Virus record (IMG/VR): IMGVR_UViG_3300020183_005033
Location: 58,437-122,436 of that record
Strand: one strand, 5' to 3'
Source of the DNA: a virus
Length of the DNA stretch: 64,000 nt
In this document: piece after piece, positions 41,622 through 49,303 of the stretch
How positions within the stretch are numbered: position 1 is the first letter of the stretch
Layout: every line of letters starts with the position of its first letter
Notes under the pieces: model-generated
What the model saw: only the letters and a program-made list of their open reading frames with translations
What the model was told of the DNA's origin: nothing
Database searches by the model: none
Program-made: the position numbers and the translations under genes

Positions 41622-41638
41622 CGACAGCCACCCGATAA
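41612..41638 (+). promoter_or_regulatory. sigma-28 (FliA)-type promoter, weaker -35
   Basis: TAAAAAAT (41612-41619, 5 of 8), 11 bp, CCCGATAA (41631-41638, 7 of 8). It overlaps the end of the HNH gene and is followed by the gene at 41657. GATAAG and the GGGGGTGG ribosome site match the site at 2434. Confidence 0.65.
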
Positions 41639-41656
41639 GAAATCATGGGGGTGGCT

Positions 41657-41761
41657 ATGAACTTTGTCCTAACGGCAATCGCTTTAACGGTTGGTTATTA
41701 CACTATTAAATTTTTTATGTTTTTGGTCAGCATATTAGTGTGGATTTCTAATTTACTATAA
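41657..41761 (+). CDS. small membrane protein under sigma-28-type promoter, 34 aa
   Basis: ATG 41657 follows GGGGGTGGCT. The product, beginning MNFVLTAIALTVGYY and ending in VWISNLL, is one long or two short hydrophobic helices. It is placed 26 bp after the -10 start, as in the other sigma-28-type units. Size and hydrophobicity fit an inner-membrane peptide. Function unknown. Confidence 0.5.
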   Translation: MNFVLTAIALTVGYYTIKFFMFLVSILVWISNLL

Positions 41762-41796
41762 AATTAAATTGGCTGTTCAACCAACAAGGTTTGTTA

Positions 41797-42117
41797 ATGA
41801 AAAACATCTATGTGTGTGCTCCGTGGCGTGACCCAAACTCTATCCTGCAGTTCAAACAAATTTCTAATAAAATCATTAGTATGGGTCAAAATCCTGTTAG
41901 TTGGGCAGTTATGTACTCATCAGTTCTTGACTTCTCTGATTATAAAGACAGAGATAAAGCGGTCACCATGGGGCTTATGCTTATGAGCGCGTGTCATGAA
42001 GTGTGGGTGTTTGGAATGAAAACCCCCTCTATGGTAAAAGAGATTGAGCTGGCTCAAGAAAAGGGACTTACAGTTGTTGAGTATTCTTTGCTTGACTTTC
42101 TCCATGGTTCGAGGTAA
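41797..42117 (+). CDS. DUF4406-like / nucleoside deoxyribosyltransferase-fold protein
   Basis: 106 aa from ATG 41797; ATG 41791 is an in-frame alternative. The start NIYVCAPWRDPNSIL, the helix with NKIISMGQNPVSWA, the segment DRDKAVTMGLMLMSACHEVWVFG and the end MVKEIELAQEKGLTVVEY match the DUF4406 family, a Rossmann-like fold related to nucleoside 2-deoxyribosyltransferases. A role in nucleotide metabolism is inferred, as these families handle nucleosides. The promoter at 42092 lies inside its 3' end. Confidence 0.6.
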   Translation: MKNIYVCAPWRDPNSILQFKQISNKIISMGQNPVSWAVMYSSVLDFSDYKDRDKAVTMGLMLMSACHEVWVFGMKTPSMVKEIELAQEKGLTVVEYSLLDFLHGSR

Positions 42118-42120
42118 AAT
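42092..42120 (+). promoter_or_regulatory. sigma-70-type promoter
   Basis: TTGACT (42092-42097), 17-bp spacer, TAAAAT (42115-42120). It should drive the structural gene at 42147 and the portal gene. Among the window's sigma-70-type sites this is the closest to consensus. Confidence 0.7.
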
Positions 42121-42146
42121 AGGCAGGACTATAGGAGTTTTTTAAC

Positions 42147-43130
42147 ATGTCCTATCTATCCTTGTCTCTAAATACAGCGGCTTCTTCTGTTGAAAATCCG
42201 CTTAAATCAACGTCTGCAGCCTCTATGGCTTTTGATGTCTCTGGCCTAGCCTTAGACATTGCAGAAGGATTTTCAGTCGTTCTTGACCCCAGAGAAGAAA
42301 GAGTCGTTGCGTCTACGCGCAAGGCTATCTCTCTTGATTCGACAACTGAACTCCAAGTTACTCAGCCTTATAACAGCCTAACTCAAGAAACAACTTGGCG
42401 TGTCCGTTGGACTGGTAATGGGACTAACCCTAATTTTCGCGTTCGCAGGTCACTAACAGTTAATAGCACAACGACTGTAGGCATTACTCGCTTGAATGAC
42501 ACAGTTGCTCGCGTTCAGTTTTCAGGAGCCATTGGCTCTAACGCCAAAATTAATGACATTCTCCTTTTGGAAAAAGACAACGACATTGGCCTCCTCTCTC
42601 CTTTCAATGCCGGCAACCAAGGCATTCCTGTCAGGATTGTAGGAGTAGGCTCTAACTTTTTGGACGTTGACGACTCCGGAGTTCTTGTTAACGAGATAGC
42701 AGTCCTCCTCGGAGTTGATTACTTAGACGTACTCAAAGTCTTTTCTTCGTCTGGAGTTCAAACTACAGACGTTCTTAAGATTAGTTCTCCTGCCTTTAAC
42801 TATGGTAGTAGAGGGTCTTACAAGGTTATCTTTGTGTCAGCAGACTATATTGATATCGAAACGCCTTCTCTTGTGCCAGAGACTGTATCTGGGATTACTG
42901 AAGGGTTTCAAGTATTTTCAAACACAATTCACTACTTTGCAGTTAAAGCAAAGGGTGCTATTCAACTTATAGTTGATGAAAAAGTTCTTGACCTTTCTTT
43001 GTTAGGTGATACAGCTATATTTGCGGCTGCAATCAGTTGTTCAGAAGTTATCGTTAGAAACTCGTCTGACGGCAACTTGAGTGTCGAAGGATTGTGGTGT
43101 GCAGCAGGGTTAAATGGAACTGCTTGTTAA
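42147..43130 (+). CDS. probable virion structural protein, 327 aa
   Basis: Beta-rich, Ser/Thr/Val-rich protein without cysteines until the end, with its own promoter and placed just before the portal gene. Strands such as TWRVRWTGNG, VPVRIVGVGSNFLDVDD and YKVIFVSADYIDIETPS resemble the beta domains of the giant baseplate protein. It may be a head fibre, decoration or tail-attachment protein. I do not take it as the major capsid protein, because it lacks the HK97-fold features (long spine helix, P-domain). Confidence 0.55.
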   Translation: MSYLSLSLNTAASSVENPLKSTSAASMAFDVSGLALDIAEGFSVVLDPREERVVASTRKAISLDSTTELQVTQPYNSLTQETTWRVRWTGNGTNPNFRVRRSLTVNSTTTVGITRLNDTVARVQFSGAIGSNAKINDILLLEKDNDIGLLSPFNAGNQGIPVRIVGVGSNFLDVDDSGVLVNEIAVLLGVDYLDVLKVFSSSGVQTTDVLKISSPAFNYGSRGSYKVIFVSADYIDIETPSLVPETVSGITEGFQVFSNTIHYFAVKAKGAIQLIVDEKVLDLSLLGDTAIFAAAISCSEVIVRNSSDGNLSVEGLWCAAGLNGTAC

Positions 43131-43145
43131 TAATAGGAATTTTAC

Positions 43146-45143
43146 ATGTCAGACGATAAAAAAATTACTGTCAAAATAGCTCAAGGCGACGTATCAGAAG
43201 ACATTAACGTCAACTCTATTGATGATGTTGCGGGAATCATTAAGCAACGCCTTGGTAGAACTATGCTCAGTAAGTCTGATGTTCAAAAGATTGCCGAAGA
43301 AGACTTTAAGAAGCGCAAGTACAAACAATCTAAAGTCAAGTTTGGTTCTAGGTTTAATACTCGCATGGGGGTTGGCGACTCTCTTTCAAAAGAACCTAAG
43401 CGTCTCTCTGATGCAGAACTTAAAGAACTTTCTCTTATTGACCCCTACATTGGGGCAATCATCAACACTCGCGTAGCGCAGATTTCTAGCTTTGGTGCTC
43501 AGTCTGAGTCTAAGTTTGACAAGGGTGTTCGCGTCCTCGACCTAGACGAAATTCGCCGCGAAGACTTTGAAAACGAAGAAGCTTTTGAACGCGAACTCAA
43601 ACTCCGTGAAGCCGAAAAGAAAGCAATTCTTGAATGGGTTTTGCATTGTGGTACGTCGGACAAGAAAGTCTTAAACGAAATCTACGAAGCCGCCGACCCA
43701 ACATTTAAGCACTGCTCACTCAAAGACTACTTCCAAGCACAGACTCGCGCATTGTTGACGTTTGGCCGTAGTGCTCGCCAGAATCTACTGAACTCTGATG
43801 GCACCATCGTAGCCTTCAGACCAACTCCTATTGAGACTATCAAGCAAGTCAAGTTTGGCTCTAGGGTTCATGTGACCGCAGTGTCAGATATTGCTCAGCA
43901 GTCAGAAGTAGACGCTCAAGAGTACAACAAGATTCCAGTCAACAACAAACCAATCGCTTACGTTCAAGAAGTAGACGGCGTCCAGACAGGATTCTTTACA
44001 GACGAAGACCTTAAAGTAGTCTACTATCAAGTCCAATCATTCCTAGACTTGAACGGCTACCCTATGGGACCAATCGAGTTTGCTCTATTCTTGGTTTACA
44101 TTCATCAGCACACGTTGAGCTATCTACGCAATCAGTTTGTTAAAGGTCAGCTCAGCAAGAGTATGATTGTTGTCAGACCTACTGACCCATCAGTCAAAAT
44201 CTCTGACGAAGATATTGAATCTTTTAAGATGGAGATTCAAAACCTAGCTACAAGAACTGACAACTCTAGTGTCATTCCTGTTATCGGCGGCCCAGTAGAG
44301 CTAGAACTCATCAAGACGACCGAGACTCCAAAAGACATGGAGTGGATGCAGGTCGAGCAAACAGTCATTCGCGCCCTCTGTTCAGCCTTTCAGATTTCCC
44401 CCACAGAAGCTGGCTTTGGCCAGTTGGGCGACACTGCCGGCATGGGTCAAGGTTCGCGTGACTATGAACTAGTCCAAGGCGAAGAGCGCGGTCTTAGACT
44501 ACTTGTAGATATTCTAGTAGAAGATATCAATGATGCTGTTTATCAGAACTTCCCAGAAGCCAAAAAACGCTATAAGGTAGCTGCTTTCGGAATTGGTAAC
44601 GAGACACGCGAAGGTGTTATTCAGCGTCAGACACAAGAGCTACAAACGACGGCAACCCTAAATTCTCTGTTCAGCGATTCTGACAAAAATAGACAGTTTG
44701 AGTTTGGTGGAGATGTTCCTTTGTCTCCCTTGTTTCATCAGAACGTAGCCCGCTACATGACTTATGGAAAGTTTATGGAGAGCTACTTTGGGATGGAAGG
44801 TGCAAGCAAGCGCCCTGAACTAGACTTTATTATTGACCCTAGCCTCAATCAAGCGTATCAGCAGCTCAAGATGGGTATGCAGCAAATGCAGGCTCAGCAG
44901 CAGGCATTAGGACTGCAAGGCCAACAGATGCAGCTTGAAATGCAGCAAGCCCAAATGCAGCAGGCAGCCCAGCAGCCAAATGTGCCACAACAGGTGGCAC
45001 AAAGTCAGGGGCAGCCAGAAGAGCAGCAGAAGTCTGAAGACGTAGAGCTAGAGAAGGCTTGGGAGGAATCTATGAAGGCTAACCATGAAACTTTACTGAA
45101 ATCGTGGCTTAGGCTCCATGATTTAAAGATTGACGAAGAATAA
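43146..45143 (+). CDS. portal protein
   Basis: 665 aa. The core fits portal proteins: LIDPYIGAIINTRVAQIS, then a clip/stem region (YIHQHTLSYLRNQFVKGQLSKSMIV), the turn-like segment EQTVIRALCSAFQISPTEAGFG with GLGDTAG-like text, and DILVEDINDAVYQNFPE. Twelve copies form the DNA channel at one head vertex, where the terminase docks. The C-terminus (about 575-625) is a Gln/Met-rich repeat (QQMQAQQQALGLQGQQ) and then acidic. This tail is unusual and may contact DNA or scaffold. Confidence 0.85.
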   Translation: MSDDKKITVKIAQGDVSEDINVNSIDDVAGIIKQRLGRTMLSKSDVQKIAEEDFKKRKYKQSKVKFGSRFNTRMGVGDSLSKEPKRLSDAELKELSLIDPYIGAIINTRVAQISSFGAQSESKFDKGVRVLDLDEIRREDFENEEAFERELKLREAEKKAILEWVLHCGTSDKKVLNEIYEAADPTFKHCSLKDYFQAQTRALLTFGRSARQNLLNSDGTIVAFRPTPIETIKQVKFGSRVHVTAVSDIAQQSEVDAQEYNKIPVNNKPIAYVQEVDGVQTGFFTDEDLKVVYYQVQSFLDLNGYPMGPIEFALFLVYIHQHTLSYLRNQFVKGQLSKSMIVVRPTDPSVKISDEDIESFKMEIQNLATRTDNSSVIPVIGGPVELELIKTTETPKDMEWMQVEQTVIRALCSAFQISPTEAGFGQLGDTAGMGQGSRDYELVQGEERGLRLLVDILVEDINDAVYQNFPEAKKRYKVAAFGIGNETREGVIQRQTQELQTTATLNSLFSDSDKNRQFEFGGDVPLSPLFHQNVARYMTYGKFMESYFGMEGASKRPELDFIIDPSLNQAYQQLKMGMQQMQAQQQALGLQGQQMQLEMQQAQMQQAAQQPNVPQQVAQSQGQPEEQQKSEDVELEKAWEESMKANHETLLKSWLRLHDLKIDEE

Positions 45144-45144
45144 T

Positions 45145-45172
45145 TAAAGTTTTGTTTGTGTATGTCTGATAA
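45145..45172 (+). promoter_or_regulatory. sigma-28-like promoter with 12-bp spacer
   Basis: TAAAGTTT (45145-45152) is a perfect FliA -35 box; TCTGATAA (45165-45172) has 6 of 8 matches, with 12 bp between. ATG 45193 follows at 28 bp from the -10 start, the same distance as in the other sigma-28-type units. Confidence 0.5.
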
Positions 45173-45192
45173 TTAAAGTGGAGGTACCTGTT

Positions 45193-45492
45193 ATGAGTAA
45201 GGCTCAGGAGGCGCGTGAGATGGCAGATAGCTTCAACCAACCAGAACATAAAGCCAAGCGTATGGCTGAGTTGGTTAGTCACATTGTGGATATTCTGATT
45301 GAAGATGCCTTGGCAGCGGCCAAGCGTGGTCTTTACGACATGTCTTACAAGATGGAAGAAATGGAAAAAGAGCGTATCCGCCTTGCCAACCTTCAAGAAG
45401 CAGATATCACTAAAGAAGTTATTGAGAAGATGAATCAGCTTGGTTTTCAAGCAGGCTTTAGTCGTCCCTATATTAACGTCTCATGGAAATAA
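45193..45492 (+). CDS. hypothetical helical protein, 99 aa
   Basis: ATG 45193 is chosen because GGAGG lies 8 bp upstream; a GTG at 45178 would put the site inside the gene. The chain is helical and charged (AREMADSFNQPEHKAKRMAEL, LYDMSYKMEEMEKERIRL), likely a coiled coil. Repeated Met and Glu/Lys pairs suit a small scaffold-like or regulatory protein. It overlaps the next gene by 10 bp. Not recognised. Confidence 0.65.
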   Translation: MSKAQEAREMADSFNQPEHKAKRMAELVSHIVDILIEDALAAAKRGLYDMSYKMEEMEKERIRLANLQEADITKEVIEKMNQLGFQAGFSRPYINVSWK

Positions 45493-45719
45493 ATGAGACT
45501 CTCGACCAGCTTGTTGAGTTGGTCAAAACTATTTTGTCCAAAAAGAAAACAAAAGTAATTGGAATTGATGATTTAAGTCGAACTGCCGGGAAAGCCGGCC
45601 TAAAGATTTCTCTTGACGAAGACAATGTTGCAGAGTTATGTTTTAGGTTGCGAGAAGAAAATATTATTTGTAGGCCGCAAGGTATCGGAATATTTAAGCA
45701 TATTAGGATTATTGAATGA
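45483..45719 (+). CDS. small winged-helix-like protein, 78 aa
   Basis: Helix (ETLDQLVELVKTILSK), then IGIDDLSRTAGKAGLKI, then NVAELCFRLREENIIC and two strands (RPQGIGIFKHIRIIE). Helix-helix-helix-wing order hints at a winged-helix DNA-binding domain, but the signal is weak. It overlaps the previous gene by 10 bp and the next by 4 bp, so it is translated with them. A transcription or packaging regulator is possible. Confidence 0.58.
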   Translation: MEINETLDQLVELVKTILSKKKTKVIGIDDLSRTAGKAGLKISLDEDNVAELCFRLREENIICRPQGIGIFKHIRIIE

Positions 45720-46327
45720 AACCTAACCTCCCTACAGTTACATTGATTATTGCAGATAGTGTCGATTATGACAGAGCTAAGCTGTCTTTTGACCATTCTA
45801 GAGCATCGTGCAACTTTGGGGAGGCCAAGCTTCTAACTCACTTTGATACTCAAGATTCACATGTGGTCAAAATCCCTCAAATCAAGTCTATTGAAGAATA
45901 CTCTCATTTCATGATTAAAGACTTAGCTAACTATTTTGACACTCAACACGTCTTGGTGGCTCAATGGGATGGGTTTGTTTGGAAGCCAGAACTATGGGAC
46001 AACAAGTTCCTGCAGTATGACTACATTGGCGCCCCGTGGCCAGAAAGTGTTCTATTCAAGGGAGTTCCTAAGCATTTCAACGTCGGTAATGGTGGATTCT
46101 CTTTAAGAAGTAAAAGACTTCAAGATTTTTTACGAGATGACCATAAGATTACTATGCACAGGGCAGAAGATGTAGCCATATGTCAGCTCAATAGGGCATA
46201 CTTGGAGGCCAAAGGATTTACGTTTGCTCCATTTGAGCTGGCTAAGAAGTTTAGTTGGGAATGTTTAGAAATGAGTCCAGCTTTTGGCGTTCATGCTAGG
46301 CTAAGGCTGGTTAAGAAGGGGGAATAA
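45716..46327 (+). CDS. DUF5672-type putative glycosyltransferase
   Basis: 203 aa. It carries the DUF5672 core: YSHFMIKDLANYFDTQHVLV, then AQWDGFVWKPELWD (DGF motif), FLQYDYIGAPWPE (YDYIGAPW), FNVGNGGFSLRSKRL (GNGGFSLRS) and RAEDVAICQLN (ED). These motifs resemble the sugar-nucleotide and acceptor sites of GT-A enzymes, and the family is annotated as glycosyltransferase-like in bacteria and phages. The target may be phage DNA, a virion protein or host surface sugar. It overlaps the preceding gene by 4 bp. With a GT2-like and a GT9-like gene nearby it may be one of a set. Confidence 0.78.
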   Translation: MKPNLPTVTLIIADSVDYDRAKLSFDHSRASCNFGEAKLLTHFDTQDSHVVKIPQIKSIEEYSHFMIKDLANYFDTQHVLVAQWDGFVWKPELWDNKFLQYDYIGAPWPESVLFKGVPKHFNVGNGGFSLRSKRLQDFLRDDHKITMHRAEDVAICQLNRAYLEAKGFTFAPFELAKKFSWECLEMSPAFGVHARLRLVKKGE

Positions 46328-46329
46328 TT

Positions 46330-46551
46330 ATGAAGGTTTATGCGATTAGGTGGGGTGGCTTTATGAATGGTAGCCACATGCCGTTGTTCTTGACTAGAGA
46401 GAAAGCAGAAGCAAGAGCCGAAGCTATTGTCGAACATCATAGAAAAGCTATTAAAGTAGCTGACGAAGAAAAAGAAAAATTAGGTTTGCTCTACAAAACA
46501 CGCGATATGAGCCACACGATAGAAATTATTGAGCTTGACGTAGAAGAGTAA
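46330..46551 (+). CDS. hypothetical protein, 73 aa
   Basis: Short alpha/beta protein: strand KVYAIRWGGF, helix REKAEARAEAIVEHHRKAI, charged linker, and a final strand HTIEIIELDVEE. Such a layout (beta-alpha-beta) is common in small phage proteins of unknown role. AAGGGGG precedes the ATG, 2 bp after the previous stop. It is probably co-transcribed with the glycosyltransferase-like gene. Confidence 0.6.
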   Translation: MKVYAIRWGGFMNGSHMPLFLTREKAEARAEAIVEHHRKAIKVADEEKEKLGLLYKTRDMSHTIEIIELDVEE

Positions 46552-46574
46552 TTTACTAAAAAGGGGCAATAGTT

Positions 46575-46838
46575 ATGATTTTTGAGAAGATGATACCAGA
46601 AGTAAAAGAGACTTTGACGGAACACGAACACCGCAAGATTCTTGCCAAACGAATTGATGAAGTCACCGAGCTTTTGTGGAGAGCACACATTGGCCTAAAT
46701 GGAAGTGTGCGTAAATCAGAAAATGTTTTAGATACTTATGAAAATGTTTTGTTCAATATTAATCAAGCTATAAACTTACTGCCATCTATTGTTAGGTCGT
46801 TGGAAGAAGGTAAAAAATCTTTTGATAACAAAAAGTAA
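46575..46838 (+). CDS. hypothetical helical protein, 87 aa
   Basis: Entirely helical, with a long first helix (VKETLTEHEHRKILAKRIDEVTEL) that may be a coiled coil and a second part rich in Asn, Ile and Leu. AAAGGGGC precedes the ATG. It has no metal, membrane or nucleotide site. It is part of the run of small genes between portal and MuF-like protein, where scaffold or head-completion factors would be expected. Confidence 0.58.
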   Translation: MIFEKMIPEVKETLTEHEHRKILAKRIDEVTELLWRAHIGLNGSVRKSENVLDTYENVLFNINQAINLLPSIVRSLEEGKKSFDNKK

Positions 46839-46855
46839 TTATTTTAGGGGGTTAA

Positions 46856-47014
46856 ATGTTTTACACTATTACAGCCACTATTGATGATGAAGAGTTGGTT
46901 CTTGTTAGAGACGTTCCAGACGAGGAGCTAGAAGGTGAACTAAATCATTTAACCCGCAGACACGAATTAAAAAATGTAACTCGCTTTGAGATTTGTCTAC
47001 AAGAAGACAATTGA
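46856..47014 (+). CDS. hypothetical acidic protein, 52 aa
   Basis: ATG 46856 follows AGGGGG at good distance. The product starts MFYTITATIDDEELVLV and continues as a charged helix and a final strand (TRFEICLQEDN). Same direction and close spacing (17 bp) to the neighbours, and sensible composition, support a real gene. Function unknown. Confidence 0.55.
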   Translation: MFYTITATIDDEELVLVRDVPDEELEGELNHLTRRHELKNVTRFEICLQEDN

Positions 47015-47031
47015 TTTCAGCCCGCCTCAAA

Positions 47032-47060
47032 TTGACAAAACATTAGACATTGTTTAGCCT
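47032..47060 (+). promoter_or_regulatory. possible sigma-70-type promoter
   Basis: TTGACA (47032-47037) is a perfect -35 box with a 17-bp spacer, but the -10 box TAGCCT (47055-47060) is poor. It lies in the 68-bp gap before the gene at 47083 and may need an activator. Confidence 0.4.
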
Positions 47061-47082
47061 TATCTTAAAGGAGAGGCGAACA

Positions 47083-47385
47083 ATGTCTGATTTACTTAAT
47101 AATCTCGACTCAGTCGAACAAGACGCGGAAAAACAACAAGAGTTCTTCAAGATGCTTGACGAGATGGTGTCTTCTTATGGCCACCTTCTCATGGAAGTTC
47201 AATCTATGGGTCAGAAGCTCCAAGAGTTAGCTGGCTTGGCTCATTGGTCAAAAGAGCATATCGAATATCTCCTAGCTAAAGACGAAGAGTATATGGCTGC
47301 TGTCAAGGCGTACATGGAATCGAAAGGAAGCGACAATGGCAGCGAAGCCAACGAGGTTTCAGCAGACTTGTCCGAGAAAGCTTGA
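47083..47385 (+). CDS. hypothetical coiled-coil protein, 100 aa
   Basis: Start at ATG 47083 with AAAGGAGAGG upstream; earlier in-frame codons precede this site. Long charged helix (LDSVEQDAEKQQEFFKMLDEM, MEVQSMGQKLQELAGLA), typical of coiled coils, and an acidic Ser/Ala-rich tail. It overlaps the next gene by 50 bp in another frame. A scaffold-type or adaptor role would suit it, but this is not shown by the sequence. Confidence 0.6.
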   Translation: MSDLLNNLDSVEQDAEKQQEFFKMLDEMVSSYGHLLMEVQSMGQKLQELAGLAHWSKEHIEYLLAKDEEYMAAVKAYMESKGSDNGSEANEVSADLSEKA

Positions 47386-47983
47386 TAAGCTTCCGGCAAC
47401 TGCTTGTCCTCTCGCAGTAGAGTCTATAGAGGCCATTAAGGCTGGGCAGCCTGAGAAAGTCACCTGCCCATTCTTTGTTAACGACCTTCATTCAAACTAC
47501 TGTTTTTGGAAATTCATGGATGAAGACGGAGAGGCGATTGACTCTGCCCGCCGCCTCGCTCAACTTAACGTCATGCAAGAAGCAGAAGTTAAGGAGATTG
47601 TCGGTAGAGCCGGCGAGATACTCTCCAATGCTGTTGATGCAGAAAACCTACAACTCTTTAAAGAAGCTGTCTACGAAGCCATGCCCGAAGTCACTGCTGA
47701 TATCTACACTCAAGAGTCTTGGGTGGAAGAAGTTATTGGGGCTGACGGCATTCCACAAGAACCTGGGAAACCGGGGCGTAAGAAAAAAGCCAAGATTCAG
47801 GCTCCAAAAGGGTTTTCAGGTGGACACGCTCTACACAAGTCTGGGAAAAGAACTCAGTTGACAGGACTCAGTGCCAAGTGGCATGAACATGTTAAGGAGT
47901 TCCAGAAGGGTGATACCCCTATTCGCATGAGTTCTAATACTATGGCGAAGAAAAAGAAAGACGAAAAAGATGAAGAATCATGA
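47336..47983 (+). CDS. putative HTH regulator with CPxxVNxxxxNYCFW motif
   Basis: 215 aa. After two N-terminal Cys-Pro pairs, residues about 44-60 read CPFFVNDLHSNYCFWKF, a motif I know from phage proteins in which it precedes a sigma-region-4-like helix-turn-helix. Here LAQLNVMQEAEVKEIVGRAGEI follows and could be that HTH. The second half is a basic linker (KPGRKKKAKIQAPKGF) and a Lys-rich tail. If the reading is right, it is a DNA-binding transcription factor and a possible partner of the unusual promoters of this phage. The call rests on motif memory and needs profile search. Confidence 0.5.
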   Translation: MAAKPTRFQQTCPRKLDKLPATACPLAVESIEAIKAGQPEKVTCPFFVNDLHSNYCFWKFMDEDGEAIDSARRLAQLNVMQEAEVKEIVGRAGEILSNAVDAENLQLFKEAVYEAMPEVTADIYTQESWVEEVIGADGIPQEPGKPGRKKKAKIQAPKGFSGGHALHKSGKRTQLTGLSAKWHEHVKEFQKGDTPIRMSSNTMAKKKKDEKDEES

Positions 47984-48176
47984 AGCAATCCAAAAGCTAA
48001 AATCCGAGATACCAGATGTCCGTGAAGACGGCATTTGGGTTTTGTACGTTAATGCCATTCATGCTTATAAGACTTTGGAACACCACGCCAAAAACGAGCC
48101 TGACTGGAAACTAAGAGACTTATTGAACAAAATGTTAAATGATTTTAGGATTTTACATGACAAAGAAAACAGTTAA
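47970..48176 (+). CDS. hypothetical helical protein, 68 aa
   Basis: Begins in the end of the previous gene (14-bp overlap). Short helices with many His, Asn and Lys (NHEAIQKLKSEIPDV, IHAYKTLEHHAKNEP, DLLNKMLNDFRIL). It also overlaps the MuF-like gene by 20 bp, so all three are translated together. No known domain. Confidence 0.55.
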   Translation: MKNHEAIQKLKSEIPDVREDGIWVLYVNAIHAYKTLEHHAKNEPDWKLRDLLNKMLNDFRILHDKENS

Positions 48177-49302
48177 AAATACAAAACCAGTCTTAAAAGT
48201 CGTTCAACACCTCAAGTTTATTAAACAACTTGAGAAGAACGCCAACATGTCTTACGAAATTGTCGTAGACAGGATGATTGACGATATTATTAAACACTTA
48301 AAAGCAGAAAAACTAGCCAAGTCCGAAGACCCCCTAGACCCAGTCAACCTTCCGTCTAACTGGCAAAGACAAGTTCCAAGAATCACAGTCAATTTCAATA
48401 AGACTATCGGACCTATTATTGAAAAGTACATGTTGGTTTTGAAGTATGCCCTGTTGGGCAAGGCTGCTGGTCAAGATGCTGAAGATGCTGTCGAAGAGCT
48501 GGGGCTTAAGACTTATTTGCCTAAAGGCATTTTGTTTCAAGGCTTCTTCGATGCAGTAGACACTCACGATGACTACTTCTCCAAAGCCCTCAAGATTCCC
48601 AAGCCACGAATTAAAGCAAAGAAAGATCCTTTCTTAGAATACACGTTCAAATTTATTCAAGAGAAGACAGCTCGGTACGTAGACAAGAGTCTAGTCGAGA
48701 TGAAAGTAAAGGCTCTGACGGCTCTTGAGAACTTAGTGACAGACCACAACCATGACAATATGTCTAACGTACATAGAGTCGCCCATAACTTGGCTGAAGG
48801 TCTTAAAGAGACGCAGAAGAAGAAAGAAGCCGTTAAAGATGCAGTTAGAGCAGTAGCTGAGCAGAGACTTAGTCTTACTAAAGCCAAACAGACTCTTAAA
48901 GACACATTCAAAGACTACAGCACAAATTGGGACTTGGTTGTAAAGACTGAAGTTGGTATGGCATCTGCTGTAGCAACAAGTCAGACAATCCTCCATCACG
49001 CTGGCTCGTCCAACAGAGATGTCATTGTGACTATTGTCTCGATTGAAGACGATAGAGTCTCTAAAGAGTGCAAAGATTGGAGCCGCAATGAAGATGGCTC
49101 ACTGAAATACTTTAGGCTGACTGCTCTAAAACCGCCGGGGTATAACTTAGGTAAGAAAAAAGCTCAGTGGGAAAATTGTCAACCATTAAGGCACTTTAGG
49201 TGTAGATGCACTCTTGTGTGTGTCCCCAAGGGCTACAAGGTAGATAACTTTGGCTCGTTGGTAAAATTGAGTGAAGGTGAAGAAATCAAGATAGAGAATT
49301 GA
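48157..49302 (+). CDS. MuF / SPP1 gp7-like minor head protein
   Basis: 381 aa from ATG 48157. Its C-terminal third has the MuF-domain pattern: VKTEVGMASAVATSQTILHH, the D-x-RVSKECKDWS segment, PPGY, and finally CQPLRHFRCRCTLVCVP, which is the H-x-RCRC signature. The N-terminal two thirds are helical. MuF-like proteins bind the portal and enter the head in a few copies; some are ejected with the DNA. The position, some 3 kb after the portal, fits. No toxin domain is fused. ATG 48157 has a weak AGGA site. Confidence 0.75.
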   Translation: MTKKTVKNTKPVLKVVQHLKFIKQLEKNANMSYEIVVDRMIDDIIKHLKAEKLAKSEDPLDPVNLPSNWQRQVPRITVNFNKTIGPIIEKYMLVLKYALLGKAAGQDAEDAVEELGLKTYLPKGILFQGFFDAVDTHDDYFSKALKIPKPRIKAKKDPFLEYTFKFIQEKTARYVDKSLVEMKVKALTALENLVTDHNHDNMSNVHRVAHNLAEGLKETQKKKEAVKDAVRAVAEQRLSLTKAKQTLKDTFKDYSTNWDLVVKTEVGMASAVATSQTILHHAGSSNRDVIVTIVSIEDDRVSKECKDWSRNEDGSLKYFRLTALKPPGYNLGKKKAQWENCQPLRHFRCRCTLVCVPKGYKVDNFGSLVKLSEGEEIKIEN

Positions 49303-49303
49303 G

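Noticed and set aside
42147-43130. Major capsid protein
   Set aside because: Position before the portal and own promoter made it tempting, but no HK97-like spine helix or P-domain pattern is visible.
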